This document shows, one piece after another, positions 1-8,167 of a stretch of DNA of 64,000 nucleotides (its first letter is position 1; every line of letters begins with the position of its first letter). The translations under genes and the position numbers were made by a program. The notes beneath the pieces are model-generated. The model was given only the letters and a program-made list of their open reading frames with translations. It did no database searches and was not told where the DNA came from. Source of the stretch: an uncultured Opitutaceae bacterium (GTDB taxonomy: Bacteria > Verrucomicrobiota > Verrucomicrobiia > Opitutales > Opitutaceae); NCBI GenBank assembly GCA_903929355.1, contig CAIYUN010000051.1, positions 37,959-101,958 of the forward strand, read 5' to 3'.

Positions 1-485
1 ACCTTGACATGCTCCAGTCCCGGCGGGAACGGCCGGTAGCCGGCGATGGCGAAGCCGAGCTGGATCGCCTGTGACTTCAAGGCGGCCGCCTGCTCCCCGA
101 GCGACATCTCGACGAGGTTCACGTCCACCCCGGGATACTGCCGGTGGAAGGCCGTCAGGCTCGCCGGCATGAACCCCATCAGCAGCGGCGCGTAAAAACC
201 GACCGTGAGGCGGCCCCGCGCACCCTGCTCGGCCTCCCGCGCGAGGGTGACCGCCCGCTGGGCCTGGGCGAGGGTCTGCCGCGTGGCCTCCAGGAATGCC
301 TTGCCGGCCCCGGTGAGCCGCACCCCGCCCGTGTTGCGGTCCAGCAGCCGCACATCGAGCTCGGTCTCCAGGTCCTGGATCTGGCTGCTCAGCGCGGGCT
401 GAGAGACCCGCAGGCGCTCCGCCGCCTTCCGGAAATTCAGCTCCTCCGCGACCGCCACAAAATAGCGCAGATGTCTCAGCTCCAT
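1..485 (-). CDS. LysR-family transcriptional regulator (C-terminus cut by window edge)
   Basis: Reading the minus strand from the ATG at 485 gives MELRHLRYFVAVAEELNF, followed by a helix-turn-helix (KAAERLRVSQPALSSQIQDL) and the start of the effector domain (GRLTVGFYAPLLMGFMP), which runs off the left edge. This is the standard LysR arrangement: N-terminal winged HTH, then a periplasmic-binding-protein-like ligand domain. The N-terminus resembles the CatM/BenM/AlsR branch. About 161 of the usual ~300 residues are visible. It is divergent from an emrA-emrB-like pair starting at 619, with a LysR-type palindrome between them, so it probably controls that pump; this is inferred from position. The ORF track omits it because it has no stop in the window. 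Confidence 0.9.
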   Translation of the reverse strand, partial: MELRHLRYFVAVAEELNFRKAAERLRVSQPALSSQIQDLETELDVRLLDRNTGGVRLTGAGKAFLEATRQTLAQAQRAVTLAREAEQGARGRLTVGFYAPLLMGFMPASLTAFHRQYPGVDVNLVEMSLGEQAAALKSQAIQLGFAIAGYRPFPPGLEHVK

Positions 486-492
486 GCGAACT

Positions 493-513
493 CTGATAGG
501 ACAAACCTATCAG
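493..513. promoter_or_regulatory. LysR-type operator palindrome
   Basis: Perfect 8-bp inverted repeat CTGATAGG-N5-CCTATCAG, 7 bp in front of the lysR start and in the lysR/hlyD divergent spacer. It contains the T-N11-A core of LysR recognition sites and the ATAG-N7-CTAT form. It is the only strong dyad I see in the spacer, so it is the best candidate for the LysR site. Function is inferred. Confidence 0.7.
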
Positions 514-618
514 TCTGGAAAGAACAAAGTCATTCCGCGATCTGCGAAGCGGTGATATTCTGGGTCAAGCCCGGGAGAAACCGATCCGGGCGCAACTCGT
601 CAACCACCTCCCACCACC

Positions 619-1746
619 ATGAACACCATCGCCGACCCCGCCGCCTCCGTCTCTGAGTTTGTGGACGTCGCACCCGACCGCCCCGCGACCGCCGGCCGGG
701 CCCGGACCCGGGTCCTCCGGGTTGCCTGGGGCAAAATCCTGGCCGGCACGGCTCTGGCCGCCGTCGCGACGGCGGTTGCCGCCTACGTCCATCATGCCGC
801 CGGCTATGAAAGCACCGACGACGCCTTCCTTGCGGGCGATGTTCACCCGATCAGCGCCCGCATCAACGGCACCGTCAGCCGGGTGCTGGTGGACGACAAC
901 GCCGTGGTTCGGGCGGGCGAGCCGCTGGTGGAAATCGACCCGGCCGACCTGAACCTCGCGGTGCAGGGGGCCGCGGCCGACCTCGCCCAGGCGCAGGCCA
1001 ATCTGATCCAGGTCGCGGCCCAAATCACGCGGGCCCGGGCGGAGGTGGACGCCGCCACTGCCCGGATCGCCCAAAACGCCGCCCAACTCACCCGCGCCGG
1101 GCTCGATTTCCACCGGGTCGAGCAGCTGGCGGACGACCATTTCAGCGCTGTCTCGGCCCAGGAGCTGGACGCGGCGCGCGCGGGCTATGACGCCACCAAG
1201 GCCGCCAGCCAGTCGCTGGTCGCTGAGCACGCCTCGGCCGAGGCCGGCCTCGCCGCCGCCGAGGCCCAGCGCTCCGTCGCCCTCGCGCAGATCCAAAAGG
1301 CGGGTGCGGCGCTCGACGCGGCGAAGCTGCAGGTGGACTACACCGTCATCCGCGCGCCGAACTCCGGCCGGGTGGCCAGGAAAAATGTCGAGGTCGGCCA
1401 GCGCCTGCAACCCGGCCAGCCGGTGATGGCGGTCGTGGACCAGCAGGTGTGGGTCGTCGCCAACTTCAAGGAAAGCCAGCTGGCGCGCCTGCGCGCCGGC
1501 GAGAAGGTGGCGATTTCCGTCGACGCCGTGGAGGGCCGGCAGTTCGGCGGCACGGTGCAGAGCTTTGCCCCCGGGACGGGGGCGGAATTCTCGCTCCTGC
1601 CCCCGGACAACTCCACCGGCAATTTCACCAAGGTTGTCCAGCGGGTGCCGGTGAAGATCCTGTTTTCCCCCGCCGCGCTGGCCGCCGGCGGCGAGCGGTT
1701 CGCGCCCGGGCTGTCGGCCAACGTCAGTGTTTCAATCCGCCAGTGA
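619..1746 (+). CDS. HlyD/EmrA-type membrane fusion protein of an efflux pump
   Basis: Periplasmic adaptor (375 aa) that links an inner-membrane MFS exporter to an outer-membrane channel. A cytoplasmic N-terminus is followed by one membrane anchor (about residues 38-58), the family motif ESTDDAF, a biotinyl-lipoyl half (GTVSRVLVDDNAVVRAGEPL), a long Ala-rich coiled-coil hairpin (about 110-240), the second lipoyl half (VIRAPNSGRVARKNVEVGQ) and the EmrA-typical end LLPPDNSTGNFTKVVQR. Length matches EmrA. The ATG at 619 follows a CCACC tract with no Shine-Dalgarno. The partner MFS gene begins at 1940. Regulation by the divergent LysR protein is likely. The substrate cannot be read from sequence. 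Confidence 0.93.
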   Translation: MNTIADPAASVSEFVDVAPDRPATAGRARTRVLRVAWGKILAGTALAAVATAVAAYVHHAAGYESTDDAFLAGDVHPISARINGTVSRVLVDDNAVVRAGEPLVEIDPADLNLAVQGAAADLAQAQANLIQVAAQITRARAEVDAATARIAQNAAQLTRAGLDFHRVEQLADDHFSAVSAQELDAARAGYDATKAASQSLVAEHASAEAGLAAAEAQRSVALAQIQKAGAALDAAKLQVDYTVIRAPNSGRVARKNVEVGQRLQPGQPVMAVVDQQVWVVANFKESQLARLRAGEKVAISVDAVEGRQFGGTVQSFAPGTGAEFSLLPPDNSTGNFTKVVQRVPVKILFSPAALAAGGERFAPGLSANVSVSIRQ

Positions 1747-1939
1747 ATCAACTGATTGGTATCCGTGTCCATCCGCGGTAAAACTCCGAAATCCGTCCTT
1801 CTTCCCTCTCCCCCCAAAATTCGCGTTCATTCGCGGTTCCTCTTTCTGCCCTCCGTTCCCTTCGTTCCCTTCTGTTCAAATCCGTCTCTCCCATCCGTGT
1901 CCATCCGTGTTCATCCGTGGTTCCAACCTCCTTTTTAAG
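1747..1939. repeat. Intergenic spacer with ~10-bp degenerate tandem words
   Basis: The spacer between hlyD and the MFS gene is built of short imperfect repeats. ATCCGTGTCC/ATCCGCGGTA lies at 1761-1780, ATTCGCGTTC/ATTCGCGGTT at about 1819-1838, and CCATCCGTGT/CCATCCGTGT/TCATCCGTGG at 1891-1920, each with a 10-bp step. The ORF track extends the MFS gene upstream through this DNA (start 1727), but the extension translates to low-complexity sequence without family similarity. Confidence 0.75.
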
Positions 1940-3505
1940 ATGAAACCTTCCCCCTCCCTCCCCGCTGCGCCGGCGGAACACGTCTCCCTTCGGACCTGGA
2001 TCGGCACCTTTGGCGCGATGCTGGGTGCCTTCATGGCGGTGCTCGACATCCAGATCACCAACTCCTCGATCCGGGACATCTCGGGTGCGATTGGCGCCAG
2101 CCTGGACGAGAGCACCTGGATCTCGATCGCCTACCTCGTGCCGGAGATCATCATCATCCCCCTCACGGGGTGGCTCACCTCGATCCTCGGCCTGCGCCGG
2201 TATCTGATGATCACGTCGGTGCTCTTTCTGCTGTGCTCGGTCCTGTGCGGTCACGCGTGGAGCCTCGCCAGCATGATCGTCTTCCGCGCCGGCCAGGGGT
2301 TCTTTGGCGGGGCGCTCATCCCGCTTTCGTTCACGGCCGTGCTGCAAATGCTGCCCCCGTCCAAGCACGCCACCGGCTTTGCGCTGTTTGGCCTCACGGC
2401 GATGTTTGCCCCCTCCATCGGGCCGAGCGTCGGGGGCTGGCTCACGGACAACTGGGGCTGGGAATGGAATTTCTACCTCAACCTGCTGCTCGGTCCCGCG
2501 CTGCTCGCCTCGATCTGGTATGGCTTCCCGCCGGAGCCGGCGCGCTGGGACCAGGCGCGCCAGATTGATGCCCCGGGAATCCTGCTGCTGGCGCTTGGGC
2601 TCGGCTCGCTGACCATGTTCCTGGAGGATGGCACGCGGAACGACTGGTTTGGCTCGACCTACATCACCCGGCTGGCGCTGGTCGCCGCCGTGACGCTGCC
2701 CTTGTTTGTGCTCTGGGAGCTGCGGGCGAAGCACCCGGTGACCGACCTGCGGGTGTTTGGCCGGCGCAATTTTGTCCTCGGCTCGCTGATCAACGTTTCG
2801 CTGGGCGGGGCGATGTACGGCTCGATCTTCCTCCTGCCCCTCTATCTTGGGACCATTCAGGATTACGGGGCGTCCGACATCGGCCGCACGCTCATCTGGG
2901 GCGGGGTGCCGCAGTTGTTCATCATGCCGCTGCTGCCCTGGTTCATCCGGCGGTTCGACATCCGCAAACTGATCTCATTCGGACTGCTGCTGTTCGGGGC
3001 GAGTTGCCTGATGAACACCGCACTGTCACCGGACTTCGCCCGCGACCAGTTCCGGTGGTCGCTGCTGGTGCGGGCGCTGGGCCAGCCGTTCATCATGGTC
3101 CCGCTGTCCACGCTCTCGACGGCGGGGATCCCGGCCGGGGCGTCCGGGCTTTACAACATGATGCGCAACCTCGGCGGGTCGGTCGGCATCGCGTTGCTCT
3201 CGGCGCTCCTCACGGTGCGCGAGCGGTTCCACTCCAACCGGCTGGGGGAGGCGGTCAGCGCCTACAACCCGCTCACCCAGGAGCGCCTCGTGGCGCTGAC
3301 GGCAAAATTCACCGCCGCCGGCAGCGACGCCTACACTGCGGGCCGGCAGGCGGTCGGAATGCTCGACGCCACCGTGCGGCGCGAGGCGAGCCTGATGGCG
3401 TTCAACGACTGCTTCCATGTGCTCGGCCTGGTGCTCCTCGGCATGATCGTCGTGGCGCTCCTTTGCCGGCCCACCAAGGGTGGGGGCTCCACCGCGGCGC
3501 ACTGA
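1940..3505 (+). CDS. MFS drug:H+ antiporter, DHA2/EmrB type
   Basis: Inner-membrane multidrug exporter (521 aa) with the size and helix count of the 14-TM DHA2 family. Visible signatures are the TM1 region FMAVLDIQITNSSIRDI, the motif-A-like loop GWLTSILGLRRY, and the motif-C region FAPSIGPSVGGWLTDNWGWEWNFYLNL. It forms a pair with the HlyD-type adaptor upstream. I chose the ATG at 1940 because the protein then starts with a short tail before TM1; the longer ORF from 1727 runs through repeats. Substrate unknown. Probable control by the LysR protein at the left edge. Confidence 0.92.
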   Translation: MKPSPSLPAAPAEHVSLRTWIGTFGAMLGAFMAVLDIQITNSSIRDISGAIGASLDESTWISIAYLVPEIIIIPLTGWLTSILGLRRYLMITSVLFLLCSVLCGHAWSLASMIVFRAGQGFFGGALIPLSFTAVLQMLPPSKHATGFALFGLTAMFAPSIGPSVGGWLTDNWGWEWNFYLNLLLGPALLASIWYGFPPEPARWDQARQIDAPGILLLALGLGSLTMFLEDGTRNDWFGSTYITRLALVAAVTLPLFVLWELRAKHPVTDLRVFGRRNFVLGSLINVSLGGAMYGSIFLLPLYLGTIQDYGASDIGRTLIWGGVPQLFIMPLLPWFIRRFDIRKLISFGLLLFGASCLMNTALSPDFARDQFRWSLLVRALGQPFIMVPLSTLSTAGIPAGASGLYNMMRNLGGSVGIALLSALLTVRERFHSNRLGEAVSAYNPLTQERLVALTAKFTAAGSDAYTAGRQAVGMLDATVRREASLMAFNDCFHVLGLVLLGMIVVALLCRPTKGGGSTAAH

Positions 3506-3777
3506 AGCAGGGAATTCCCGGTCTGCTTCCTCCGTTCCTGCTCCTGTCAAACTCCGCCCCGTCCGTTCATGAGTTCCTGATTTCCAGATTCAAATTCCTT
3601 GGTCTGTATTTCGCGCCTTCGGGCTAAAATACCGCCCCTCTGTTTCCTCCCTTCCCTCCGGTAAAAAATGCCTCCTTTTCCTTCGTGAAACAGCAGCGGA
3701 CGACGTGTCGAGTGCGAACCCAAAACTTGCCCCGACCGGTTCGGCGTGCTAGCCTCAAACATCCAACCTCACCACCC
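3506..3777. other. Intergenic spacer, low-complexity
   Basis: No gene with family similarity in these 272 bp. The text is pyrimidine-rich and resembles the degenerate intergenic words elsewhere (TTCCTCCGTTCCTGCTCCTG, CTCTGTTTCCTCCCTTCCC), but no clean period is visible. The OsmC promoter should lie near 3700-3770; I see no clear consensus. Confidence 0.4.
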
Positions 3778-4203
3778 ATGAAACGCAAAGCCTCCGCCGT
3801 CTGGCACGGCGACCTCAAATCCGGTCGCGGTGCGATCTCCACCGAAAGCACCGTCCTCCACGACACTCCCTATGCCTTCGGCACCCGTTTCGAAAACGGA
3901 CCGGGCACCAATCCCGAGGAACTGATCGCGGCCGCACACGCCGGTTGTTTCAGCATGGCGCTCTCCGCCGAACTGCAAAAGGCCGGTTTCACCGCGGACA
4001 CGATCGCCACCACCGCGACGGTCACGCTGGAGAACCATCCGCAGACCAGCTGGACCATCACCAAGGTCCTGCTCGAGACGACGGCGAAAATTCCCGGCAT
4101 CAGCGCGGGCAAGTTTGAGGAGATCGCGCAGGGCGCGAAGGCGGGCTGCCCGGTCTCGCGCCTGCTCAAGGCCGAGATCACCCTCGACGCCAAATTGGTC
4201 TGA
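3778..4203 (+). CDS. OsmC/Ohr-family peroxidase
   Basis: Cytoplasmic thiol peroxidase (141 aa) that reduces organic hydroperoxides. The family layout is complete: [20 protein letters not shown] carries the peroxidatic cysteine, and [13 protein letters not shown] carries the second cysteine. Length is normal. The track ORF begins at 3685; the ATG at 3778 gives [12 protein letters not shown], the normal OsmC start, after a CCACCC tract. The [12 protein letters not shown] segment favours the OsmC branch over Ohr. It lies alone between two efflux-pump operons; an oxidative-stress role is from family knowledge. Confidence 0.93.
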   Translation: MKRKASAVWHGDLKSGRGAISTESTVLHDTPYAFGTRFENGPGTNPEELIAAAHAGCFSMALSAELQKAGFTADTIATTATVTLENHPQTSWTITKVLLETTAKIPGISAGKFEEIAQGAKAGCPVSRLLKAEITLDAKLV

Positions 4204-4320
4204 TTCCCGGTTTCAGATACTCCGAAGGATCGGAATTCCACCGAGCCATGGATTTGGAACTTATCATACCAACGTCTGTTGTGATTTAGACTTTGTGCTT
4301 GCTCCGGCGTGTCCTCCGAC

Positions 4321-4446
4321 TTGTCCGCCATAGCCTTGGCGAAGGCGGAAGCTTTAGCGTAGGAGGAGGGTAGGGCGCGACCGCCTTGTCGCGTCGGCTT
4401 GTCCGCCGTAGCTTTAGCGAAGGTGGAAGGCTTGGCGAAGGCGGAT
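4321..4446. repeat. Paired TCCGCC-AGCTTTAGCGAA-GGCGGA type palindromic repeats
   Basis: Two imperfect copies inside the MITE-like element, at 4321-4350 (TTGTCCGCCATAGCCTTGGC start) and 4399-4446 (TTGTCCGCCGTAGCTTTAGC start). Each can fold through TCCGCC/GGCGGA. Translated on the minus strand they give the repeated peptide AKATADK/AKAMADK, which is why a spurious 207-aa ORF appears at 3870-4493. Confidence 0.75.
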
Positions 4447-4530
4447 GGGCGCGCCTTGTCGCGCCATAGGCTTGCTTGCCGCGCCAAAGCCATGCGACGG
4501 CGGGGCGACGGCGGACGCTCCGGGTTGGAG

Positions 4531-4550
4531 CTGCGGCGACCTCGCCGCAG
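4531..4550. terminator. GC-rich hairpin inside the MITE-like element
   Basis: Perfect 9-bp stem CTGCGGCGA-CC-TCGCCGCAG followed on the plus strand by TTTATCTT. It could act as a weak terminator for plus-strand transcription. The hlyD gene ends nearby on the opposite strand, so it may also limit that transcript. No further evidence. Confidence 0.4.
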
Positions 4551-4590
4551 TTTATCTTGGCTATCGTCTAAAGATTACCAGACGTTGGTA

Positions 4591-5709
4591 TTACCGCACG
4601 CGCACGTTCACGATCACCGACAGGCCAAGCCGCAACCGGGGGCCGACGGCGGCGAGGCTCTCCTTATCGAGGACGATCTTCACCGGGATGCGTTGCACGA
4701 CCTTGTTGAAGTTGCCGGTCGCGTTGTCGGGTGGCAGCAGGGCGAACTGCGAGCCGCTGGCCGGGGCGAGGCTCTCCACGGTGCCGTGCAGGGTCACGCC
4801 GGGCAGGGTGTCCAGCGTCACCTCGGCGACCTGACCGGGCACAATCCGGGTGAGCTGCGTCTCCTTGAAGTTTGCCACAATCCAGGCGTCGGGCGAGGCC
4901 AGCGCCAGCAACGACTGGCCGACGAGGGCGTAATTGCCGACCTCGACCGCCTTGTTGCCCACGCAGCCGTCGGCCGGGGCGGTGATCGTGGTGTAGGTCA
5001 GCAGGCGTCGGGCGTCATCGAGCGCCGACTGGGCGACGGCCACATTGGCGGTGGCCGCCCCGAGCCTGGCGGTGAGCGAGGTGCGGGCGGCGTGGGCCGA
5101 ATCCACCGCCGCGCGGGCGGCGACGAGGTTGGCCTCATTGGCCGCGCGGGCGGCCGTGGCGGCTCGAAAGGCGCCGCGGGTCGTGTCGAGATCGGCCTGG
5201 GCGATGACATGCCCTCCGGCGAAGAGCTGCTCGCCGCGGTCGAGGTTCTGCTTCGCGAGATTGAGCTCCGCCTCGGTCTGGCCGAGCTGGGCCTCGGCCT
5301 GCTGGACCCGCGCCTCGGCACCGGCAATCTCCGTGTCGGCCTGGGCCAGGGCGGCGTTGCCTTCGGTTTCCTGGGCCCGGGCCTGGTCGAGCTGGTCCTG
5401 CGCCTTTTGGACGGCCAGGGTGAATTGCAGCGGGTCGAGCCGCACCAGCACGTCGCCGGCCTTGACCATTTGATTGTCGTTCACCGGCACGGCCGCCACC
5501 TGGCCGTTGATCTGCGGGCTGATCTGGAACAGGTGGCCCGACACATAGGCGTCGTCCGTCTCCTCATAGTGCGCGGCGTGCAGGGCCGCGCGGGCGAGCC
5601 ACACGCCGACGGCGAGCACCGCCACCGTCACCAGGACCGGCCGCCAAAGCGGGCGGCGCGGGCGGGCGGGAGGGTGGACGGCGGCGGGAGTTTCGGGCGG
5701 GAGGCTCAT
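4591..5709 (-). CDS. HlyD/EmrA-type membrane fusion protein, second copy
   Basis: Efflux adaptor (372 aa) with one N-terminal membrane anchor (PVLVTVAVLAVGVWLARAAL), the motif HYEETDDAYVSGHLFQISPQ, lipoyl halves around a coiled-coil hairpin, and the EmrA-type end LLPPDNATGNFNKVVQRIPV. It is the last gene of a TetR-MFS-HlyD operon, 11 nt after the MFS stop. The ATG at 5709 (MSLPPETPAAV) is preferred to the longer track ORF, whose extension overlaps the MFS gene. Its TAA stop coincides with the right end of the MITE-like element, so the original 3' end may have been changed. Paralogue of the protein at 619. Confidence 0.92.
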   Translation of the reverse strand: MSLPPETPAAVHPPARPRRPLWRPVLVTVAVLAVGVWLARAALHAAHYEETDDAYVSGHLFQISPQINGQVAAVPVNDNQMVKAGDVLVRLDPLQFTLAVQKAQDQLDQARAQETEGNAALAQADTEIAGAEARVQQAEAQLGQTEAELNLAKQNLDRGEQLFAGGHVIAQADLDTTRGAFRAATAARAANEANLVAARAAVDSAHAARTSLTARLGAATANVAVAQSALDDARRLLTYTTITAPADGCVGNKAVEVGNYALVGQSLLALASPDAWIVANFKETQLTRIVPGQVAEVTLDTLPGVTLHGTVESLAPASGSQFALLPPDNATGNFNKVVQRIPVKIVLDKESLAAVGPRLRLGLSVIVNVRVR

Positions 5710-5720
5710 GGGAAAAATAA

Positions 5721-7334
5721 TCAGTGGGCGGCGGCGGCCGCGGTCTGGTTGGAACCCTTGTCCAGCAGCAGGAGCAGCGGGAGGGACGCCAGAAACGCGG
5801 CGGCCACATAGAAAAACACCTCGGCAAACGAGAGCAGCAGCGACTGGGAGTTCACGGCGTGGTCCAGCGCCGACCACATCTGCTGCCGGGCCAGCACGGG
5901 ATCGGCGGAGCGGGTGGCGAACAGCTCGCCGAGGTACTGGCCGCGCAGGATCATCGCGGGATTGGCCGTGGTGATGTGCTCGACGAGCCCCGCGCGATGC
6001 AGCGCCTCGCGCCGGGCCAGCACCGTGGTGATGACGGCGATCCCGATGCTGCTCCCCATCTGCCGGGTGAGGCTGTAGATGCCGGAGCCGGCGGCGATCT
6101 CGCGCTTCGGGAGCGCGCCGAGCGTCGCCAGGCTGAGCGGGACAAAGATCATCACCGCCCCGATGCCGCGCAACAGCAGCGGCAGGAAGAGCGAGCCGGT
6201 GCCGGTGTCGGGGTTGATGGTCGCAAGCAGCAGCGCCGTCGCGACCGTCACGAGGGCCCCGATTGCGATCAACACCCGGGCGTCGAACCGGCCGGACACC
6301 TTGCCCATGATGATCATGGTGACCGCCGAGGCAAAGGCCCCGGGCATGAGAAGCAGGCCGCTCTGCATGGCGGTGAAATGCAGGTAGTCCTAGGTGAAGA
6401 TGGGCACGGCAAACATCACCCCATAGAGCCCCATTCCGAGCACGAGCGAGTACACGCTGCCCGCCGCCAGCGACCGGTGCCGGAGCACGCGCAGGTCCAC
6501 CGCCGGGTGCTCCGCGGTGAGTTCCCGCCAGAGGAACAGGCCGCCGCCGGCCAGCGCGCCCACGGTCATCGTCAGGATGAAGCGCGAGCTGAACCAGTCG
6601 TCCTGCTGCCCCTCCTCCAGCATCGTCTGGAAGCAGGCCAGCCCGAGCGTGAGCAGGCCGATCCCCGCCCAGTCCACGGGCTTGCTCTCCCGGTCCTCCG
6701 GGCGGTCACGCGGCAGAAACACCATCGTCATCAGGACCGCGATGATACCGAAGGGCAGGTTGATGAAGAAAATCCAGCGCCAGCCCAGTGTGTCGGTCAG
6801 CCAGCCGCCGAGCACCGGCCCGAACGCCGGCCCGGCGATCACCCCGATGCCGAACAGCGCCTGCGCGGCCGGCTGCTCGTGGCGGGGAAAGGTTTCAAAC
6901 AGGAGCGACTGGGCCTTGGCCAGCAGGCCGCCGCCGCACAGCCCCTGGAGCACCCGCGCGATGATCAGCATCATCAGACTCGTGGACAGGCCGCAGAGGA
7001 CGGACGCCGCGGTGAAACCAGCGAGTGAGAAGAGGAGGTATTGCTTTTTGCCGTAGCGGTAGCCCAGCCAGGCGGTGAGCGGGATCATCACCACATTGGC
7101 GCAGGCATAGCCGGTGGACACCCAGCCGGCCTCGCTGAGCGTGGCCCCCAGGTTGCCCCGGATCTCGGGCAGGGCGACGTTGACGATGCTGGTGTCAATG
7201 ATCTCGAGGATCGCCCCCAGCGCCGCCGTGACCGCGATGACCCATTTCAGGATCCCGCGGTCCGCCAACCGCGCGGCCAGCGGGCCGAGCAGACTGCGGT
7301 CGGAGCCGTAAAGTCCCGGGACTGCTTCGCTCAT
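5721..7334 (-). pseudogene. MFS drug exporter, DHA2/EmrB type, interrupted by an in-frame TAG
   Basis: The track shows two ORFs, 6390-7334 and 5721-6368. They are in the same frame and are the two parts of one 14-TM exporter (about 537 codons). The first ends ...GVMFAVPIFT, then TAG (6390-6392), then DYLHFTAMQSGLLLMPG. DHA2 relatives usually have Gln in this TQDYL context, so one CAG-to-TAG change explains the break. Everything else is intact: TM1 (LEIIDTSIVNVALPEI), loop LGYRYGKKQYL and motif C (GPAFGPVLGGWLTDTLGWRW). The start overlaps the tetR stop by 4 nt (ATGA). The truncated product would lack roughly the last four or five helices. A sequencing error or amber readthrough are the alternatives. 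Confidence 0.85.
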
Positions 7335-7963
7335 TTACGGGATCCTTTCGCCTTCCCGGCCGCCCCGTGCAGCACCAGCGCGACGGCGGCCCGCCGGTAG
7401 TCATCGGTGTCGTATTTCAACTTGAGATCCCGGGAGGCACAGCGGAGGACGCCGGTGAACAGCATGCCGGTGAACAAATCCGCCAGCAGGTCGGGGCCGG
7501 GGTCGGCGCGCAGCTCGCCCGCCTGTTGGGCGGCCGCGATCCGGTCGGCCAACGCGGACTTGACCGGCTGGAACACCGCCCGGAACACCTGCCGTTCCTG
7601 CTCCCGGTGGTGGTGGTGGATTTCGCCCAGCATGGTACGGACCAGGGGCAGGTTGGCGGTGAGCAGCCGGTCGTATTCCGCGGCCAGCCGGGTGAGGTCG
7701 GCCCGCAGGTCGGCCGTGGCCGGCGGCGGGGTGGGGACCCCATCGCGGCCGGGATCGCCGCCGAAATTCTCCCCGACGACGGCGGCGAGGAGGCGCTCCT
7801 TGGTCTGGAAGTGCCGGAACAGCGTGACCTCGTTGACCCCCGCCGCCCGCGCGATGGCGCGGGTGGTTGCCCCCGCCAGCCCGTGCCGGGCGAAGACGCG
7901 GGCCGCCCCCGCGAGGAGGCGGGCCCGGGTGCCGGCCGCGCGGGACGAAGATGGGGCTTTCAT
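7331..7963 (-). CDS. TetR/AcrR-family repressor of the adjacent pump
   Basis: DNA-binding repressor (about 210 aa). The N-terminal HTH reads TRARLLAGAARVFARHGLAGATTRAIARAAGVNEVTLFRHF, the classic TetR pattern; the C-terminal ligand domain is diverged. It is the first gene of the operon and overlaps the MFS start by 4 nt. Two in-frame ATGs exist, at 7981 and 7963. I prefer 7963 (MKAPSSSRAAG) because a possible -10 (CATAAT at 7989-7984) would put the RNA start downstream of the first. A perfect palindrome covers the start, which suggests autoregulation and joint control of the pump. Confidence 0.88.
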   Translation of the reverse strand: MKAPSSSRAAGTRARLLAGAARVFARHGLAGATTRAIARAAGVNEVTLFRHFQTKERLLAAVVGENFGGDPGRDGVPTPPPATADLRADLTRLAAEYDRLLTANLPLVRTMLGEIHHHHREQERQVFRAVFQPVKSALADRIAAAQQAGELRADPGPDLLADLFTGMLFTGVLRCASRDLKLKYDTDDYRRAAVALVLHGAAGKAKGSRK

Positions 7964-7982
7964 GCAAGCAATCACTTGCATG
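7961..7982. promoter_or_regulatory. TetR operator palindrome
   Basis: Perfect 8-bp inverted repeat CATGCAAG-N6-CTTGCATG covering the proposed tetR start codon and the region just downstream of a CATAAT -10-like hexamer. Size, symmetry and position fit a TetR-family operator that blocks the operon promoter. I found no second copy in the window. Confidence 0.7.
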
Positions 7983-8167
7983 CATTATGGGAAAGCGCAA
8001 GGCCAAAACCGGCGACCAGAGGCAGAATTTTTACCGGAGGGAACGAGGGAAACGGAGCCGAAGCCAGCGAGCACGGCAGGACAAATCCCAGGACACGGAG
8101 TTTTCGGGGTTTTTAACCGGGGATTCGCGCGGAATCGGCTTTGCGGGGGCGCCGGTCGCTGGGGGGA

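Larger units (their letters stand above)
4266..4591. mobile_element. MITE-like element with 26-bp terminal inverted repeats
   Basis: The left end reads ATACCAACGTCTG-N6-TTTAGAC (4266-4291). The right end, read on the minus strand, is ATACCAACGTCTG-N6-TTTAGAC (4591-4566): 20 of 26 positions identical in inverted orientation. There is no transposase inside 326 bp, so this is a non-autonomous element. If ends are trimmed to CCAACGTCTG, both sides are flanked by TA, as for IS630/mariner-like insertions; that family link is inference. The right end lies on the hlyD stop codon (4591-4593). Internally it carries two imperfect copies of a TCCGCC...GGCGGA palindromic repeat and a hairpin at 4531-4550. 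Confidence 0.75.

Noticed and set aside
1727-1939. N-terminal extension of the first MFS gene
   Set aside because: Extension is encoded by the intergenic repeats (Pro/Ser/Phe low-complexity) and overlaps hlyD; the ATG at 1940 gives a normal exporter start.
3870-4493. 207-aa minus-strand ORF with repeated AKATADK peptides
   Set aside because: It overlaps osmC antisense and the repeat part is the translation of palindromic DNA repeats inside the MITE-like element.
4399-5811. 470-aa plus-strand ORF
   Set aside because: Antisense shadow of the hlyD gene; no motifs, and the minus strand has a clear HlyD protein.
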